This document shows positions 16,990-25,545 of a DNA stretch of 51,221 nt, piece by piece. Below the pieces are notes generated by a model. It made no database searches, had not been told where the DNA came from, and saw only the letters and a list, made by a program, of their open reading frames with translations. A program made the translations under genes and the position numbers. This DNA comes from an uncultured bacterium (GTDB lineage: Bacteria; UBP6; UBA1177): positions 1 through 51,221 of the forward strand of contig CAJOFY010000007.1 of assembly GCA_905233945.1 (NCBI GenBank), in the 5' to 3' direction. Every line of letters begins with the position of its first letter. The first letter of the stretch is position 1.

Positions 16990-18806
16990 ACCGGATCAAT
17001 AACGAAAAAGAAAAAATTCAACAAATAGAATGCCAGTATTGCGGTGTTCTTGTAAATGTAAACGAAAAAATCTGCCCTGAATGCAGGAAGCCTCTGCATC
17101 AGAGCAATAACGAGATCCGCGATTTCAAAACTGCAATAGAAATAAACGGTTACAAAAACAATGAAGAAAAGCCGTCAGAACATATACCTGAGAAGAGAAT
17201 AGTGTTTAATATGAAAATATCTCTGTCACGGCACAAGATGATATTTTTACTTGCTTCACTTATTATAATTCTGACAGCAATTTTCACAATCGTGATAATA
17301 AGTAATGATTCTTTAAAAAAGGCAGAAAAACTCTTTCTTAAAGGAGATTTTGATCCGGCTTTTAAAATATTTTCCGAACTTGCGGATAACGGAAACAGCA
17401 GGGCAATGTATTATTTAGGAGAATATTATACTCACGGCATCGGAAGTACTCACATAGATAACGAAAAGGCTTCCGAATGGAGGGAAAAAGGGGCTGAGAC
17501 CGGAGATATTCTGGCTAAACTGAATATAGCGGTATCACTTCCGGAAGATTCGGAATTAAAAAAAGATATCTTGAACAATCTCTTTCCGTCTGTGCTGGAA
17601 ATGGCTGAAAACGGCAATGCTAGGGCTCAAAGCGAACTGGCTGGTTTGTACGAACATGGCTGGGGAATTCAACAAGATTTGGAAAAAGCTCGTATTTGGT
17701 ATGAAAAAGCGATTGAAAAAGGAGATATCATTGCCACTCACAACTTGGGAAGACTCTACTTTAAAGGAAGCAACGAGATAAAAGAAAACAGGGACAAAGC
17801 ATACAATTTAATATTAACATCGTCGGAAAAAGGTTTTCCTGGAGCATGGTTCAACCTCGGTTCATTTTATAAAGACGGATTTAATGTAAAACCGGATCAA
17901 CAAGAAGCCTTTAAATGGTTTTTAAAGGCGGCAGAACAAGGTCATGCCATAGCACAGAACTATGTCGCCTTTTATTCTAAAGACGGAGTCGGAACCAAAC
18001 AGAATAAAATCAAAGCTTTTGAATGGTATAAAAAATCGGCCGAACAAGGGCTACACGCCGCTCAGTATGGTCTTGCCAATGCCTATTTCTACGGTGAAGG
18101 CATTGCCAAAGACAAAAGTGAAGCTTTCAAGTGGTATATGAAATCTGCGCGTCAGGATTTCCACCTCGCACAATACCGCGTCGGGGAATGTTATTATAAC
18201 GGCGACGGTGTGGAAGAAGACAAAACTCTTGCTTTTAACTGGTATAAACAGGCAGCGGAACACAACAATTTAAAGGCGATGATTCGAATCGGCGAATGTT
18301 ATCTCCGCGGAGACTGCACTCAGATGAACGAAAACGAAGCATTCAAATGGTTTATGAAAGCAGCAGAACCAGAGAACCAAAACGGAGATCCTGAAGCTCA
18401 ATATTTAGTCGGAATATCTTATGACAAAGGAATCGGAGTGGCTGCGGATAAACAAAAGGCTTTCGAATGGCTGAAAAAATCGTCAGACCAGGGATATTTG
18501 AAAGCCCAAATCCTGACAGCACTCTGTTACGAAAACGGAATCGGGATCACTGCCGATAAAACGGAAGCCTTCAAATTATGGCTAAATACTGCTATACGAA
18601 AACATAATCCTTTCGCTCAATATAAACTTGCTTGTCGCTTTCATGAGCAAGGAAAACACGAAGAGGCAAAGAAGTGGCTTAGAAACGCGGCAGCTCAGGG
18701 AAACAAAGAGGCTAAGGAAAGCCTTTTCAAATGGTATAAAGAAACAACATGGCGCGATTCCGCTGATGACGAACTTTATCAAATGCACCTTAAACTTTCG
18801 GAATAA
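16986..18806 (+). CDS. Zinc-ribbon, membrane-anchored Sel1-repeat protein
   Basis: The 606-residue protein opens with a small zinc ribbon (C16, C19, C30, C33). A hydrophilic stretch and one transmembrane helix (about 85-106, IFLLASLIIILTAIFTIVII) follow, with basic residues on its N-terminal side, which predicts the ribbon inside and the rest outside the cytoplasm. About a dozen Sel1 repeats fill residues ~115-595, for example AFKWFLKAAEQGHAIAQNYV and AFEWYKKSAEQGLHAAQYGL. Sel1 repeats are TPR-like binding scaffolds that often act as sensors or adaptors. Translation is coupled to the VWA gene by a four-base overlap. It may be the membrane sensor or scaffold for the kinase/VWA pair; that is inference. 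Confidence 0.8.
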   Translation: MNRINNEKEKIQQIECQYCGVLVNVNEKICPECRKPLHQSNNEIRDFKTAIEINGYKNNEEKPSEHIPEKRIVFNMKISLSRHKMIFLLASLIIILTAIFTIVIISNDSLKKAEKLFLKGDFDPAFKIFSELADNGNSRAMYYLGEYYTHGIGSTHIDNEKASEWREKGAETGDILAKLNIAVSLPEDSELKKDILNNLFPSVLEMAENGNARAQSELAGLYEHGWGIQQDLEKARIWYEKAIEKGDIIATHNLGRLYFKGSNEIKENRDKAYNLILTSSEKGFPGAWFNLGSFYKDGFNVKPDQQEAFKWFLKAAEQGHAIAQNYVAFYSKDGVGTKQNKIKAFEWYKKSAEQGLHAAQYGLANAYFYGEGIAKDKSEAFKWYMKSARQDFHLAQYRVGECYYNGDGVEEDKTLAFNWYKQAAEHNNLKAMIRIGECYLRGDCTQMNENEAFKWFMKAAEPENQNGDPEAQYLVGISYDKGIGVAADKQKAFEWLKKSSDQGYLKAQILTALCYENGIGITADKTEAFKLWLNTAIRKHNPFAQYKLACRFHEQGKHEEAKKWLRNAAAQGNKEAKESLFKWYKETTWRDSADDELYQMHLKLSE

Positions 18807-18811
18807 TTATT

Positions 18812-20281
18812 TTGGTCAAGAACAGATTAGCTGATGAAAAAGTTCTAAATTCTGACAATCCCGAAGCACTGCACTGGTCGGCTCTATCCAAATATTGCGG
18901 CGTAGGGACAGCAGAAAATGAGGAAGAAGCGTTTAAATTGTTTGAGATTTCCGCCAAAAATGGATATACCCCAAGCCAAAGAGCCCTCGCCTTTTGTTAC
19001 AAAAACGGTATCGGTGTAAAAAAAGACCTGTTCTCTTCTTTGAGATGGCAGACAATCGCAAAAATACGCAGCATTAACAAAATAAAACTGCTTGTAACTT
19101 CTGTTTTCTTTTTATTTTTCATATTTTGTTTTTATCTAACCTTTTTCACGACATTTGTTGCAGAAAAACTGCTGCTGAAAGGTTATTTCAATGCATCATT
19201 CTATTTATTCAAAATATTGGAAAAAGAGGATAATCCTAAAAGTTATTATTTTTTGGGGTTGCATCATTTGTATGCTTTAGGAAATTTGAATCAAGATGCT
19301 GAAAAAGCTGAAATATTTATGAGAAAAGGTATGAATGCAAAGGATAATCTCGCCACTTTCAGCACTGCATTTTTTCTCACCGAAAAACCAGAAGAAAAAG
19401 AAACTATTATCAGAAATACTTTTAACACGATCCTAAAAATGGCTGAAAACGGGGATCCTTTCGCCCAAAACGAAACAGGAAAAATCTATTATGAAACTGA
19501 AAATTATGACAAAGCTTTTTACTGGTGGTCGGAATCGGCGAAACAGGGATATGTTGCAGCACATAACAATATTGCTTTATGTTATAGCGAAGGCAAAGGA
19601 GTGGCTCAAAACAAAGAAAAGGCTGTCGAAATATATAAAAAACTTGCCGAAAAAAATAATTTCATAACATCACAAAAAAATCTGGCCAACTATTATTACA
19701 ACAAAAATAATAAGAAATTATCACCGGAATCTTGTGAATGGTATGAACAGGCCGCGTTACAAGGGGATACAGATGCTCAAAACAAACTGGGTCTTTGCTA
19801 TAACAAAGGTTATGAAAACTGGAAAGCAAGAAATGAATTTGAAAGCTGCAAATGGTTTGAAAAAGCAGCAGTTAAAGGTCACACCGTAGCTCAGTTTTAT
19901 ATCGGGCAATGCTATTATAAGGGGGTCGGAGTCAATCAAAAAAATACGGAAAAAGGATGTGAATGGTTTGAAAAGGCTGCACTTCAAGGACTCGCAGAAG
20001 CCCAATATAATTTGGCAATTTGCTATAGCAAAGGAGATGGGAAAGAAAAGAATAAAGTCGAAAGCTGTAAATGGTATGAAAAAGCAGCAAACAATGGTGT
20101 TGCGGATGCTCAATACCGTTTGTTCCGTTGTTACTTTGACAAGGACGGTTTAGGGAAAAACGATGAAAAAGCCAAATACTGGCTCAGAAAAGCGGCCCGG
20201 CAAAATCACAGGGAAGCTATAAATATGCTTCGTGGAGCATTCAACGAAAAAGTTGATCCTGAAGAGATCGAATCAAAATAG
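18812..20281 (+). CDS. Second membrane Sel1-repeat protein
   Basis: The 489-residue protein starts at TTG 18812, five bases after the previous stop. No good Shine-Dalgarno is seen; an in-frame stop at 18791 limits alternatives, so the start depends on coupling. At least one Sel1 repeat (about 20-75) precedes a transmembrane helix (about 93-115, LLVTSVFFLFFIFCFYLTFF) with basic residues before it. About eight more repeats follow (WYEQAALQGDTDAQNKLGLC, WFEKAALQGLAEAQYNLAIC). Repeats therefore lie on both sides of the membrane. There is no zinc ribbon, unlike its neighbour, of which it is probably a diverged paralogue. The stop is immediately followed by the ABC-F gene remnant. Confidence 0.75.
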   Translation: MVKNRLADEKVLNSDNPEALHWSALSKYCGVGTAENEEEAFKLFEISAKNGYTPSQRALAFCYKNGIGVKKDLFSSLRWQTIAKIRSINKIKLLVTSVFFLFFIFCFYLTFFTTFVAEKLLLKGYFNASFYLFKILEKEDNPKSYYFLGLHHLYALGNLNQDAEKAEIFMRKGMNAKDNLATFSTAFFLTEKPEEKETIIRNTFNTILKMAENGDPFAQNETGKIYYETENYDKAFYWWSESAKQGYVAAHNNIALCYSEGKGVAQNKEKAVEIYKKLAEKNNFITSQKNLANYYYNKNNKKLSPESCEWYEQAALQGDTDAQNKLGLCYNKGYENWKARNEFESCKWFEKAAVKGHTVAQFYIGQCYYKGVGVNQKNTEKGCEWFEKAALQGLAEAQYNLAICYSKGDGKEKNKVESCKWYEKAANNGVADAQYRLFRCYFDKDGLGKNDEKAKYWLRKAARQNHREAINMLRGAFNEKVDPEEIESK

Positions 20282-20349
20282 CTGAAGCACTCAAATCAAA
20301 ATACGACTCAATGTTTGAGGAATATATCGAGTTGTCGGAAAAAGCCTGA
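20281..20349 (+). pseudogene. Remnant of ABC-F 3' end
   Basis: Read from 20281, 22 codons end in [16 protein letters not shown] and a TGA stop, matching the ABC-F C-terminus except for the final residues (A instead of E). There is no start codon or upstream homology. This is probably the displaced original end of the ABC-F gene, left when the cassette was inserted. Confidence 0.75.
20289..20342 (+). repeat. Right copy of ABC-F 3'-end direct repeat
   Basis: Matches 14051-14104 at 51 of 54 positions in the same orientation. Similarity begins abruptly eight bases after the Sel1 stop codon and ends just before the remnant's own stop codon. Confidence 0.9.
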
Positions 20350-20368
20350 CCGTTATGGTCATTCTTTT
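20347..20368. terminator. Hairpin terminator between convergent genes
   Basis: TGACC (20347-20351) pairs with GGTCA (20357-20361) around GTTAT. A T-rich run follows on the plus strand (TTCTTTT), and the minus strand continues GGCTTTTT, so it could stop transcription from both the cassette and ftsZ. The stem includes the stop of the ABC-F remnant, as expected if it was the original ABC-F terminator. Five pairs make it a modest hairpin. Confidence 0.5.
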
Positions 20369-20373
20369 CAGAA

Positions 20374-21684
20374 TTATTTGAAACAGATTTCAGAAATGGT
20401 TGACTGACGGACTTTCTCCTTATTGGCAGCTTCCTGGCGGATGACAGCAGGAATATTCAGATCGTTCTGATCAACGGTTTTTTCAGGAACAAGAACCACA
20501 TCCTCAAGAGAAATCGGCTTTGCCTCATTTATATTCACGCTCTGAGGCTTGGCGGAAGCACTTGCCGAAGCAGCCGGAGCAGTCCTGCTTTCTTCTTCTT
20601 TGACAAGAGGTTTCTGCACTTCGATGATGACATCCTCGTTCACGTTTCCGCTTGCTTCGTCAAACATGCTTGTCTGATCATCCTTATTCACTTTCTTGAA
20701 CTCTTTCAAAGACTCCGGGAGTTCGGCAGCGTGAGCTTCGGCAATGATGAGAACGGATACATCAGTTTTGTTTTTATCGACAAAAAGACCGAATTTGAAC
20801 TGCGCACTCTTGTCGCGCAGTCCTTCCAGATATACTGCAGCCTCGTTGAATTCCTTGAGTTTGGTGTTTCCGCTGACGTAAACAAGCATCCTTTTCGCCC
20901 CTTTTACCGTGAAGTTTTTCAGAAGCGGATTGTTGAGTGCGTCTTTTACAGCGTTGAGCGGAGCATGTTCGCCGGTCGCGGTCCCGAAACCGATAACGGC
21001 AATACCCATATCCTTCATCGTGTTCTTGACATCGGAGAAATCTATATTGACCGTTCCGGTCTTGATTATAAGTTCCGAAATGCTCCTGACCGCATAAATA
21101 AGGATTTCATTCGGCTTTTTGAACATATCGACGGTATCGTCATCGTCACCGGCCATTTCAAGCAGAGTGTCGTTCGGAACAACGAGGAGGGCATCGACAT
21201 TCTTTTTAAGTTCTTCGATCCCGGCCTCGGCACTTTCCATTTTCTGGCCGCCTTCAAAAGAGAACGGCTTTGTTACGATTCCGACAGTCAGAATATCGTT
21301 CTTTTTGGCAGCGCCGGCAATGACAGGAGCTGCTCCCGTTCCCGTTCCGCCGCCCATACCGGCAGTAATAAAAACCATGTGGTGGCCTTCAAAAGAGGAA
21401 ACGATATTGACCTGGCTCTCTATCGCGGCATCCCTTCCGCATTCAGGATTTCCTCCGGCCCCCTGACCTTTCGTAAGTTTCGGTCCCAGCTGTATCTTCT
21501 CGACATCGTTGATCTGGTCCAGCACCTGTGCATCGGTATTGACCGCAACAACCTTCACATGACTATCTCTAAAAATTGAATTTTCATCCTTGCCCATCTC
21601 CTCGCCCATCATCTTCACCGCATTGCATCCGCAGCCTCCGACACCGAGAACTGCAATTTTAACGACCTTGTTCTCACCACTCAT
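20374..21684 (-). CDS. ftsZ: Cell division protein FtsZ
   Basis: The 436-residue tubulin-like GTPase polymerises into the division ring. The GTP-binding signature AGMGGGTGTGAAP, the nucleotide-contact region VNTDAQVL and the T7 synergy loop NIDFSDVKNTM are present. Unusual points are the first glycine loop, which reads GVGGCGCNAV (Cys18 and Cys20 where glycines are usual), and an insertion of about eight residues before VKVVAVNTDAQ. A long variable linker (about 335-405) leads to LNIPAVIRQ, the conserved tail peptide that binds FtsA. About 18 more residues follow, which is longer than usual. It is the last gene of the dcw cluster, nine bases after ftsA with SD AGGAGAG. Confidence 0.96.
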   Translation of the reverse strand: MSGENKVVKIAVLGVGGCGCNAVKMMGEEMGKDENSIFRDSHVKVVAVNTDAQVLDQINDVEKIQLGPKLTKGQGAGGNPECGRDAAIESQVNIVSSFEGHHMVFITAGMGGGTGTGAAPVIAGAAKKNDILTVGIVTKPFSFEGGQKMESAEAGIEELKKNVDALLVVPNDTLLEMAGDDDDTVDMFKKPNEILIYAVRSISELIIKTGTVNIDFSDVKNTMKDMGIAVIGFGTATGEHAPLNAVKDALNNPLLKNFTVKGAKRMLVYVSGNTKLKEFNEAAVYLEGLRDKSAQFKFGLFVDKNKTDVSVLIIAEAHAAELPESLKEFKKVNKDDQTSMFDEASGNVNEDVIIEVQKPLVKEEESRTAPAASASASAKPQSVNINEAKPISLEDVVLVPEKTVDQNDLNIPAVIRQEAANKEKVRQSTISEICFK

Positions 21685-21693
21685 CAGACTCTC

Positions 21694-22917
21694 CTACTCA
21701 AAAAATTTTCTAATAAAATCCGCTATTTTAGCCATCAACCCGTCTTTTTTTGCAATTTCGACCTGCCTGCGGACAGTAAAATGCCTGATTATTCCGACCG
21801 CCGTAGAAAATCTCGGATCGCTCAGAACATCATGAAATCCGCTGTCAGTATCGTCAATCCTTGGAATCCCTATCCTTACCTGCTGCTCAAAAATATCCTC
21901 GGCGACATACTGAATATCCTTCAGAGCCGCTGTTCCGCCTGTAAGGACTATATCCGACTGTATCAGATGATCCTTCTGGCTCTCGGCAAGTTTGTTCTTG
22001 ACAGCCTCAAGAATCTCCCCGATCCTCGGAGTGACGACTTTCGCAAGCTGTTTCGCCTTTTTTGTCGTCGGTGCGTTCGTGCCGATAACAACCGTTTCAA
22101 AGACTTCCGTTTCCGAAACATAGTCCGGACGCGCACTTCCGTATTTGCATTTTATTTTCTCTGCTTCCGCAGGCGGAATTTTCATAACTTTGCTTATATC
22201 GTCTGTTATGAAGCGTCCGCCCATGGGAATTACCGCAACATACACAGGGTCTCCGTTGTGGTAAATCGCAATATCGGCCACGCCGTCGCCTATATCCACC
22301 ATCGCAACGCCCAAATTTCTCTCGTCATCCTCAAGAACGGCCCAGCTTGAAGCTATGCTGCTTACAACTCTGCCGGCGACGATGAGACCCGAATCCTCTA
22401 CAGCTTTGTAGATATTCCTGCACATGGTTTTCGGCATCGTAACTATCAGAACGTCAACTTCGAGCTTTTTGCACGCCATTCCGAGCGGATTTCTGATTCC
22501 TCCCCTGCCGTCAACCGTATATTCACCTATTTCGACATTGATAATGTCGCTGTCATCAGGCATATTGATAATTTTTGCCTGTTCAATGACTTTGTTTATA
22601 TCGCTTTTGGCTACTTCCTGTCCTCTGACCTGAAAAACGCCGTGATTGTTTATCGAGCGGATCCCCTCGCCGGAAACACCTACATAGACAGATTTAATCC
22701 GCTTTGAAGAAATTTTTTCGGCCTCAGCGACCGATTCCGCTATCGCCGCCGTAGTGGCCTGGACATCCACCACTTCACCTGCGATAAGCCCTTTATTGGC
22801 TTCGGAAACGCCCTTCCCGATAAAGGAAAAAGAACCGTCACCGTTTACCTGCGCGACAAGAGCCGTGACTTTGTTTGTGCCGATGTCAAGAGCCGCAACA
22901 ATGTTGTTTTTAGCCAT
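21694..22917 (-). CDS. ftsA: Cell division protein FtsA
   Basis: The 407-residue actin-like ATPase tethers FtsZ to the membrane. The phosphate-1 motif ALDIGTNKV, phosphate-2 region AMVDIGDGVADIAIY, and the adenosine motif VLTGGTAAL are visible. The 1C insertion typical of FtsA lies between them. The last 13 residues (MAKIADFIRKFFE) form the expected amphipathic membrane-binding helix. It overlaps the end of ftsQ by one base (TGATG) and precedes ftsZ, so the three division genes are translationally linked. Confidence 0.96.
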   Translation of the reverse strand: MAKNNIVAALDIGTNKVTALVAQVNGDGSFSFIGKGVSEANKGLIAGEVVDVQATTAAIAESVAEAEKISSKRIKSVYVGVSGEGIRSINNHGVFQVRGQEVAKSDINKVIEQAKIINMPDDSDIINVEIGEYTVDGRGGIRNPLGMACKKLEVDVLIVTMPKTMCRNIYKAVEDSGLIVAGRVVSSIASSWAVLEDDERNLGVAMVDIGDGVADIAIYHNGDPVYVAVIPMGGRFITDDISKVMKIPPAEAEKIKCKYGSARPDYVSETEVFETVVIGTNAPTTKKAKQLAKVVTPRIGEILEAVKNKLAESQKDHLIQSDIVLTGGTAALKDIQYVAEDIFEQQVRIGIPRIDDTDSGFHDVLSDPRFSTAVGIIRHFTVRRQVEIAKKDGLMAKIADFIRKFFE

Positions 22918-23783
22918 CAGTTTCCCCCAAAATTTATGTTCTGAACCCGTTTGCCGATTATAGCTTCATATTTTTTTTCACCGAAAACGTTTTCCACCCT
23001 GTCGAACTCAAATTCTCCGGCCCACTGATTCTCAGCAAGCATGGATTTCATCACGCCGGCGGCATTTTTTATCATTTCAAACCATTCCTCACTTGAAAAC
23101 TCATCTTTAAGACGGATCTCGCTCTTGAGACCGTTTTTTATCGTGCACTCAATCGAATAGTAGCCGGAAAAAACTTCGTAACTTATTGATTTGAGCCGGC
23201 ATGGAGATGAAATCTCCCCCCATTTTCCGGTAAGAAAAATAGCGTTTTTTATCCTTTCCGGGCGTTTTTTATCTTCTTCAGGAGTGGAATAATTAAGAAA
23301 AAATATCGGCATATCGTTTTCGACCTCTCCGTGGAGGACTCTTTTGAAGAGAATCCCGTCAGCATCGGAGAACCACATCATGTTAATATCTTTATCGGTA
23401 TCGGGTGATTTCTGCCTGCTGTTCACAACCATTACAGGCTCGAACTCTTCAATCCTTATCTTCACTGAATTCGGGAAAAACTTTTCCACGAAAGCCTTCT
23501 TTACCCAGCCGCAGAGAGTAAGACTCTGAACCATCTTTTTCCTGTCTGCATCAAAAAAACTGATTTGTCTCTCAAGACCGGTTACGAAAAGAATCTCCTC
23601 CTTAGCCATGCGCCTGTTGCCGCTTATTTCGACATTTTCAGGAACGATGAGCATTTTGTCGCTGTTTTTGAATGTATTGAATGCATCCTTTCCGAAGCAG
23701 AACGCCGCGGCAAAAACAGAAACCAAAATGTAGGTGCAGAGAATGTATCCTGCCCAGCTCAATATTCCCGTCAGTCTCTTCAT
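22917..23783 (-). CDS. ftsQ: Cell division protein FtsQ (POTRA domain)
   Basis: The 288-residue protein has a short cytoplasmic start, one transmembrane helix (about 11-31), and a periplasmic POTRA domain beginning near VPENVEISGNRRMAKEEILFVTG. A beta domain continues with WVKKAFVEKFFPNSVKIRIEEFEPV. FtsQ links early Z-ring proteins with FtsL and the septal synthase FtsWI. Sequence conservation outside the POTRA start is low, as usual. It overlaps ddl by ATGA and ftsA by TGATG. Confidence 0.88.
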   Translation of the reverse strand: MKRLTGILSWAGYILCTYILVSVFAAAFCFGKDAFNTFKNSDKMLIVPENVEISGNRRMAKEEILFVTGLERQISFFDADRKKMVQSLTLCGWVKKAFVEKFFPNSVKIRIEEFEPVMVVNSRQKSPDTDKDINMMWFSDADGILFKRVLHGEVENDMPIFFLNYSTPEEDKKRPERIKNAIFLTGKWGEISSPCRLKSISYEVFSGYYSIECTIKNGLKSEIRLKDEFSSEEWFEMIKNAAGVMKSMLAENQWAGEFEFDRVENVFGEKKYEAIIGKRVQNINFGGN

Positions 23784-24688
23784 TTTTCAGCAAGACACTC
23801 CGAAATAAGGGTTTCTATCAGCTCGAGATAGCTTATTCCGCGGTATTTCGCAATCATAGGAACAAGCGAGTGCCCCGTCATTCCGGGAAGCGTGTTGATC
23901 TCAAGCATGATGTAGTCGTCGCCGTTTACAATGAAATCGCTTCTCGAAACGCCTTTACAGCCGAGCGCGACATGCAGTTTCAAAGCGGCGTCGGAGATTT
24001 TTTCCCTGACTGCATCACTGATGTCCGGATGAACGGTGTATATCGTCTTGTCGCTGTTGTATTTTGCGTCGAAATCGTAGAACTCGTTTGCCGGGGTAAT
24101 CTCGACATCGCCCAGAACCTTGTTTTCAAGAACCGCGACATTGACTTCGCGTCCTTTGAAAAAGCGTTCGCAGAGATAGCGTTTTCCCGCTTTAAGCTCT
24201 TTTTTCGCATCTTCCCATTCTTTTTCGTCTTTCACAATATAGACACCGCGGCTCGAACCGTTCACCGGATCTTTTACGACAAACGGGAACTCGTAAGGTT
24301 TTTCCATTCCGTCAGCCGCTTCTATGTGTTTTCCTTCAGCGACATTGATTCCGCAGTCTTTCATAACAGCGCGGCAGATCAGTTTGTCCATTCCGACAGC
24401 GCTTGCCGTGACCCCTGAATTTGTATAGGGAATTTTCATCATTTCGAGAAGTCCCTGCACCGTTCCGTCCTCGCCGTATCTGCCGTGAAGACCGTTCACT
24501 GCGACATCGGGGGCGAATTCCCTGAGCTCCTTGTCGAGATTGAAGCCGACATCAATAAACTTCACATTGGTGTAACCGCCTTCGCAAAGCGTCTTGTAAA
24601 GCATCTGTCCCGTAACAAGGCTGACCTCGCGCTCATCCGACATTCCGCCGGCAAGAACAGCGATTTTCATACTCTTGTCAAGCTGCAT
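23780..24688 (-). CDS. ddl: D-alanine--D-alanine ligase
   Basis: The 302-residue ATP-grasp enzyme joins two D-alanines for the peptidoglycan precursor. Motifs are AVLAGGMSDEREVSLVTG, NGLHGRYGEDGTVQGLLE, PYTNSGVTASAVGMDK, the ATP-binding VVKDPVNGSSRGV, and LEINTLPGMTGHSLVPMIA at the metal site. I start at ATG 24688 (MQLDKSMKI) because GGAGG sits five bases upstream; a TTG four codons earlier has no such site. It lies between murB and ftsQ. Confidence 0.95.
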   Translation of the reverse strand: MQLDKSMKIAVLAGGMSDEREVSLVTGQMLYKTLCEGGYTNVKFIDVGFNLDKELREFAPDVAVNGLHGRYGEDGTVQGLLEMMKIPYTNSGVTASAVGMDKLICRAVMKDCGINVAEGKHIEAADGMEKPYEFPFVVKDPVNGSSRGVYIVKDEKEWEDAKKELKAGKRYLCERFFKGREVNVAVLENKVLGDVEITPANEFYDFDAKYNSDKTIYTVHPDISDAVREKISDAALKLHVALGCKGVSRSDFIVNGDDYIMLEINTLPGMTGHSLVPMIAKYRGISYLELIETLISECLAEK

Positions 24689-24702
24689 AGCATCCTCCAA
24701 AA

Positions 24703-25545
24703 TCAGTCATACCAAAACTGTACTTCGGGTTCCAAAGTGACACCGAATTTATCGCGGACTCTTTCTATCGCAATATCCTTCAGGCGGCAGAAATCGTCAA
24801 AAGTGCCGTCTCCTGTGTTCAAGATTATATTTGCGTGGTTGTCGCTCAGTTTCGCTCCTCCCACAGAAAGGCCTTTCATTCCGCACTGGTCAAGCATATA
24901 TCCGGCCTTTCCCTCCTTCGGATTTTTGAAAAGCGAGCCTGCGCTGTGCCCTTTTATCTTTATCCTTTTTGAAAGGAACTCCAGAATCCTCGCCCGCACG
25001 TTTTCGGAAGTATCTTTCGTCAGAATCAGCTCCGCGCCGTAAATCACGAAGCAGCCTTCCGGCTTGTTGTCGAGCGAGCGGTAGCTGTATTTCGGCAGGA
25101 ACGGAAAAACCTTGCCGTTCTGAATAACATAAATCACGCCGACGACATCGTCCCACGTTGAACCTGCCGGAGCCGCGTTTCCGTAGAGCGCACCGCCCAG
25201 ATTTCCAGGGATTCCTGCCAGGAATTCGACACCGGAAAGACCGTTTTTTATCGAATAGTCGAGAAGCGCCCTGTTGCTCACCCACGAAGGCATGAAGGTT
25301 TTGACTAAAAACTCGTCGACATCGTCTGTATCGCTGGTAGAGATCGCCTTGCCCATGTAAAGAACCGGTTTCCTGACATCTCCGGCAATAATATTGCTTC
25401 CGCCCGAAAGAATCCTGTAATCCTTGAACTCAGAAGTAAAGCGCACCAGATCATCGATAATTTCAGGGAAATAAAGATCGCATACAGCGTCTTTCACCCT
25501 GATTGTGAGGAATTCTCCTATGTTGGCGCGTTTCTTGAACTTCAC
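24703..25545 (-). CDS. murB: UDP-N-acetylenolpyruvoylglucosamine reductase
   Basis: The 280-residue FAD enzyme makes UDP-MurNAc with NADPH. Visible are the FAD-binding RILSGGSNIIAGD, EFLAGIPGNLGGALYGNAA, the substrate loop YSYRS, the catalytic serine in HSAGSLFKNP, and the glutamate in LEPEVQFW at the C-terminus. The N-terminal FAD domain is short compared with many family members. It overlaps murC by four bases. Confidence 0.94.
   Translation of the reverse strand: MKFKKRANIGEFLTIRVKDAVCDLYFPEIIDDLVRFTSEFKDYRILSGGSNIIAGDVRKPVLYMGKAISTSDTDDVDEFLVKTFMPSWVSNRALLDYSIKNGLSGVEFLAGIPGNLGGALYGNAAPAGSTWDDVVGVIYVIQNGKVFPFLPKYSYRSLDNKPEGCFVIYGAELILTKDTSENVRARILEFLSKRIKIKGHSAGSLFKNPKEGKAGYMLDQCGMKGLSVGGAKLSDNHANIILNTGDGTFDDFCRLKDIAIERVRDKFGVTLEPEVQFWYD

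Larger units (their letters stand above)
14112..20288 (+). other. Putative inserted cassette: kinase, VWA-HEPN-like, two Sel1 proteins
   Basis: Four tightly spaced same-strand genes (gaps of 28 bases, -4 and 5) lie between two copies of the ABC-F gene end. Base use differs from the flanks: the 60 bases at 16561-16620 hold 18 G+C, against 30 at 13321-13380, and AT-ending codons (ATA, AAA, AAT) are frequent. No integrase, transposase or terminal inverted repeat was found, so how it moved is unknown. The boundaries are defined only by the direct repeats. Confidence 0.6.

Noticed and set aside
20731-21579. A 282-codon open frame opposite ftsZ.
   Set aside because: It mirrors ftsZ coding bias and has no family motif.
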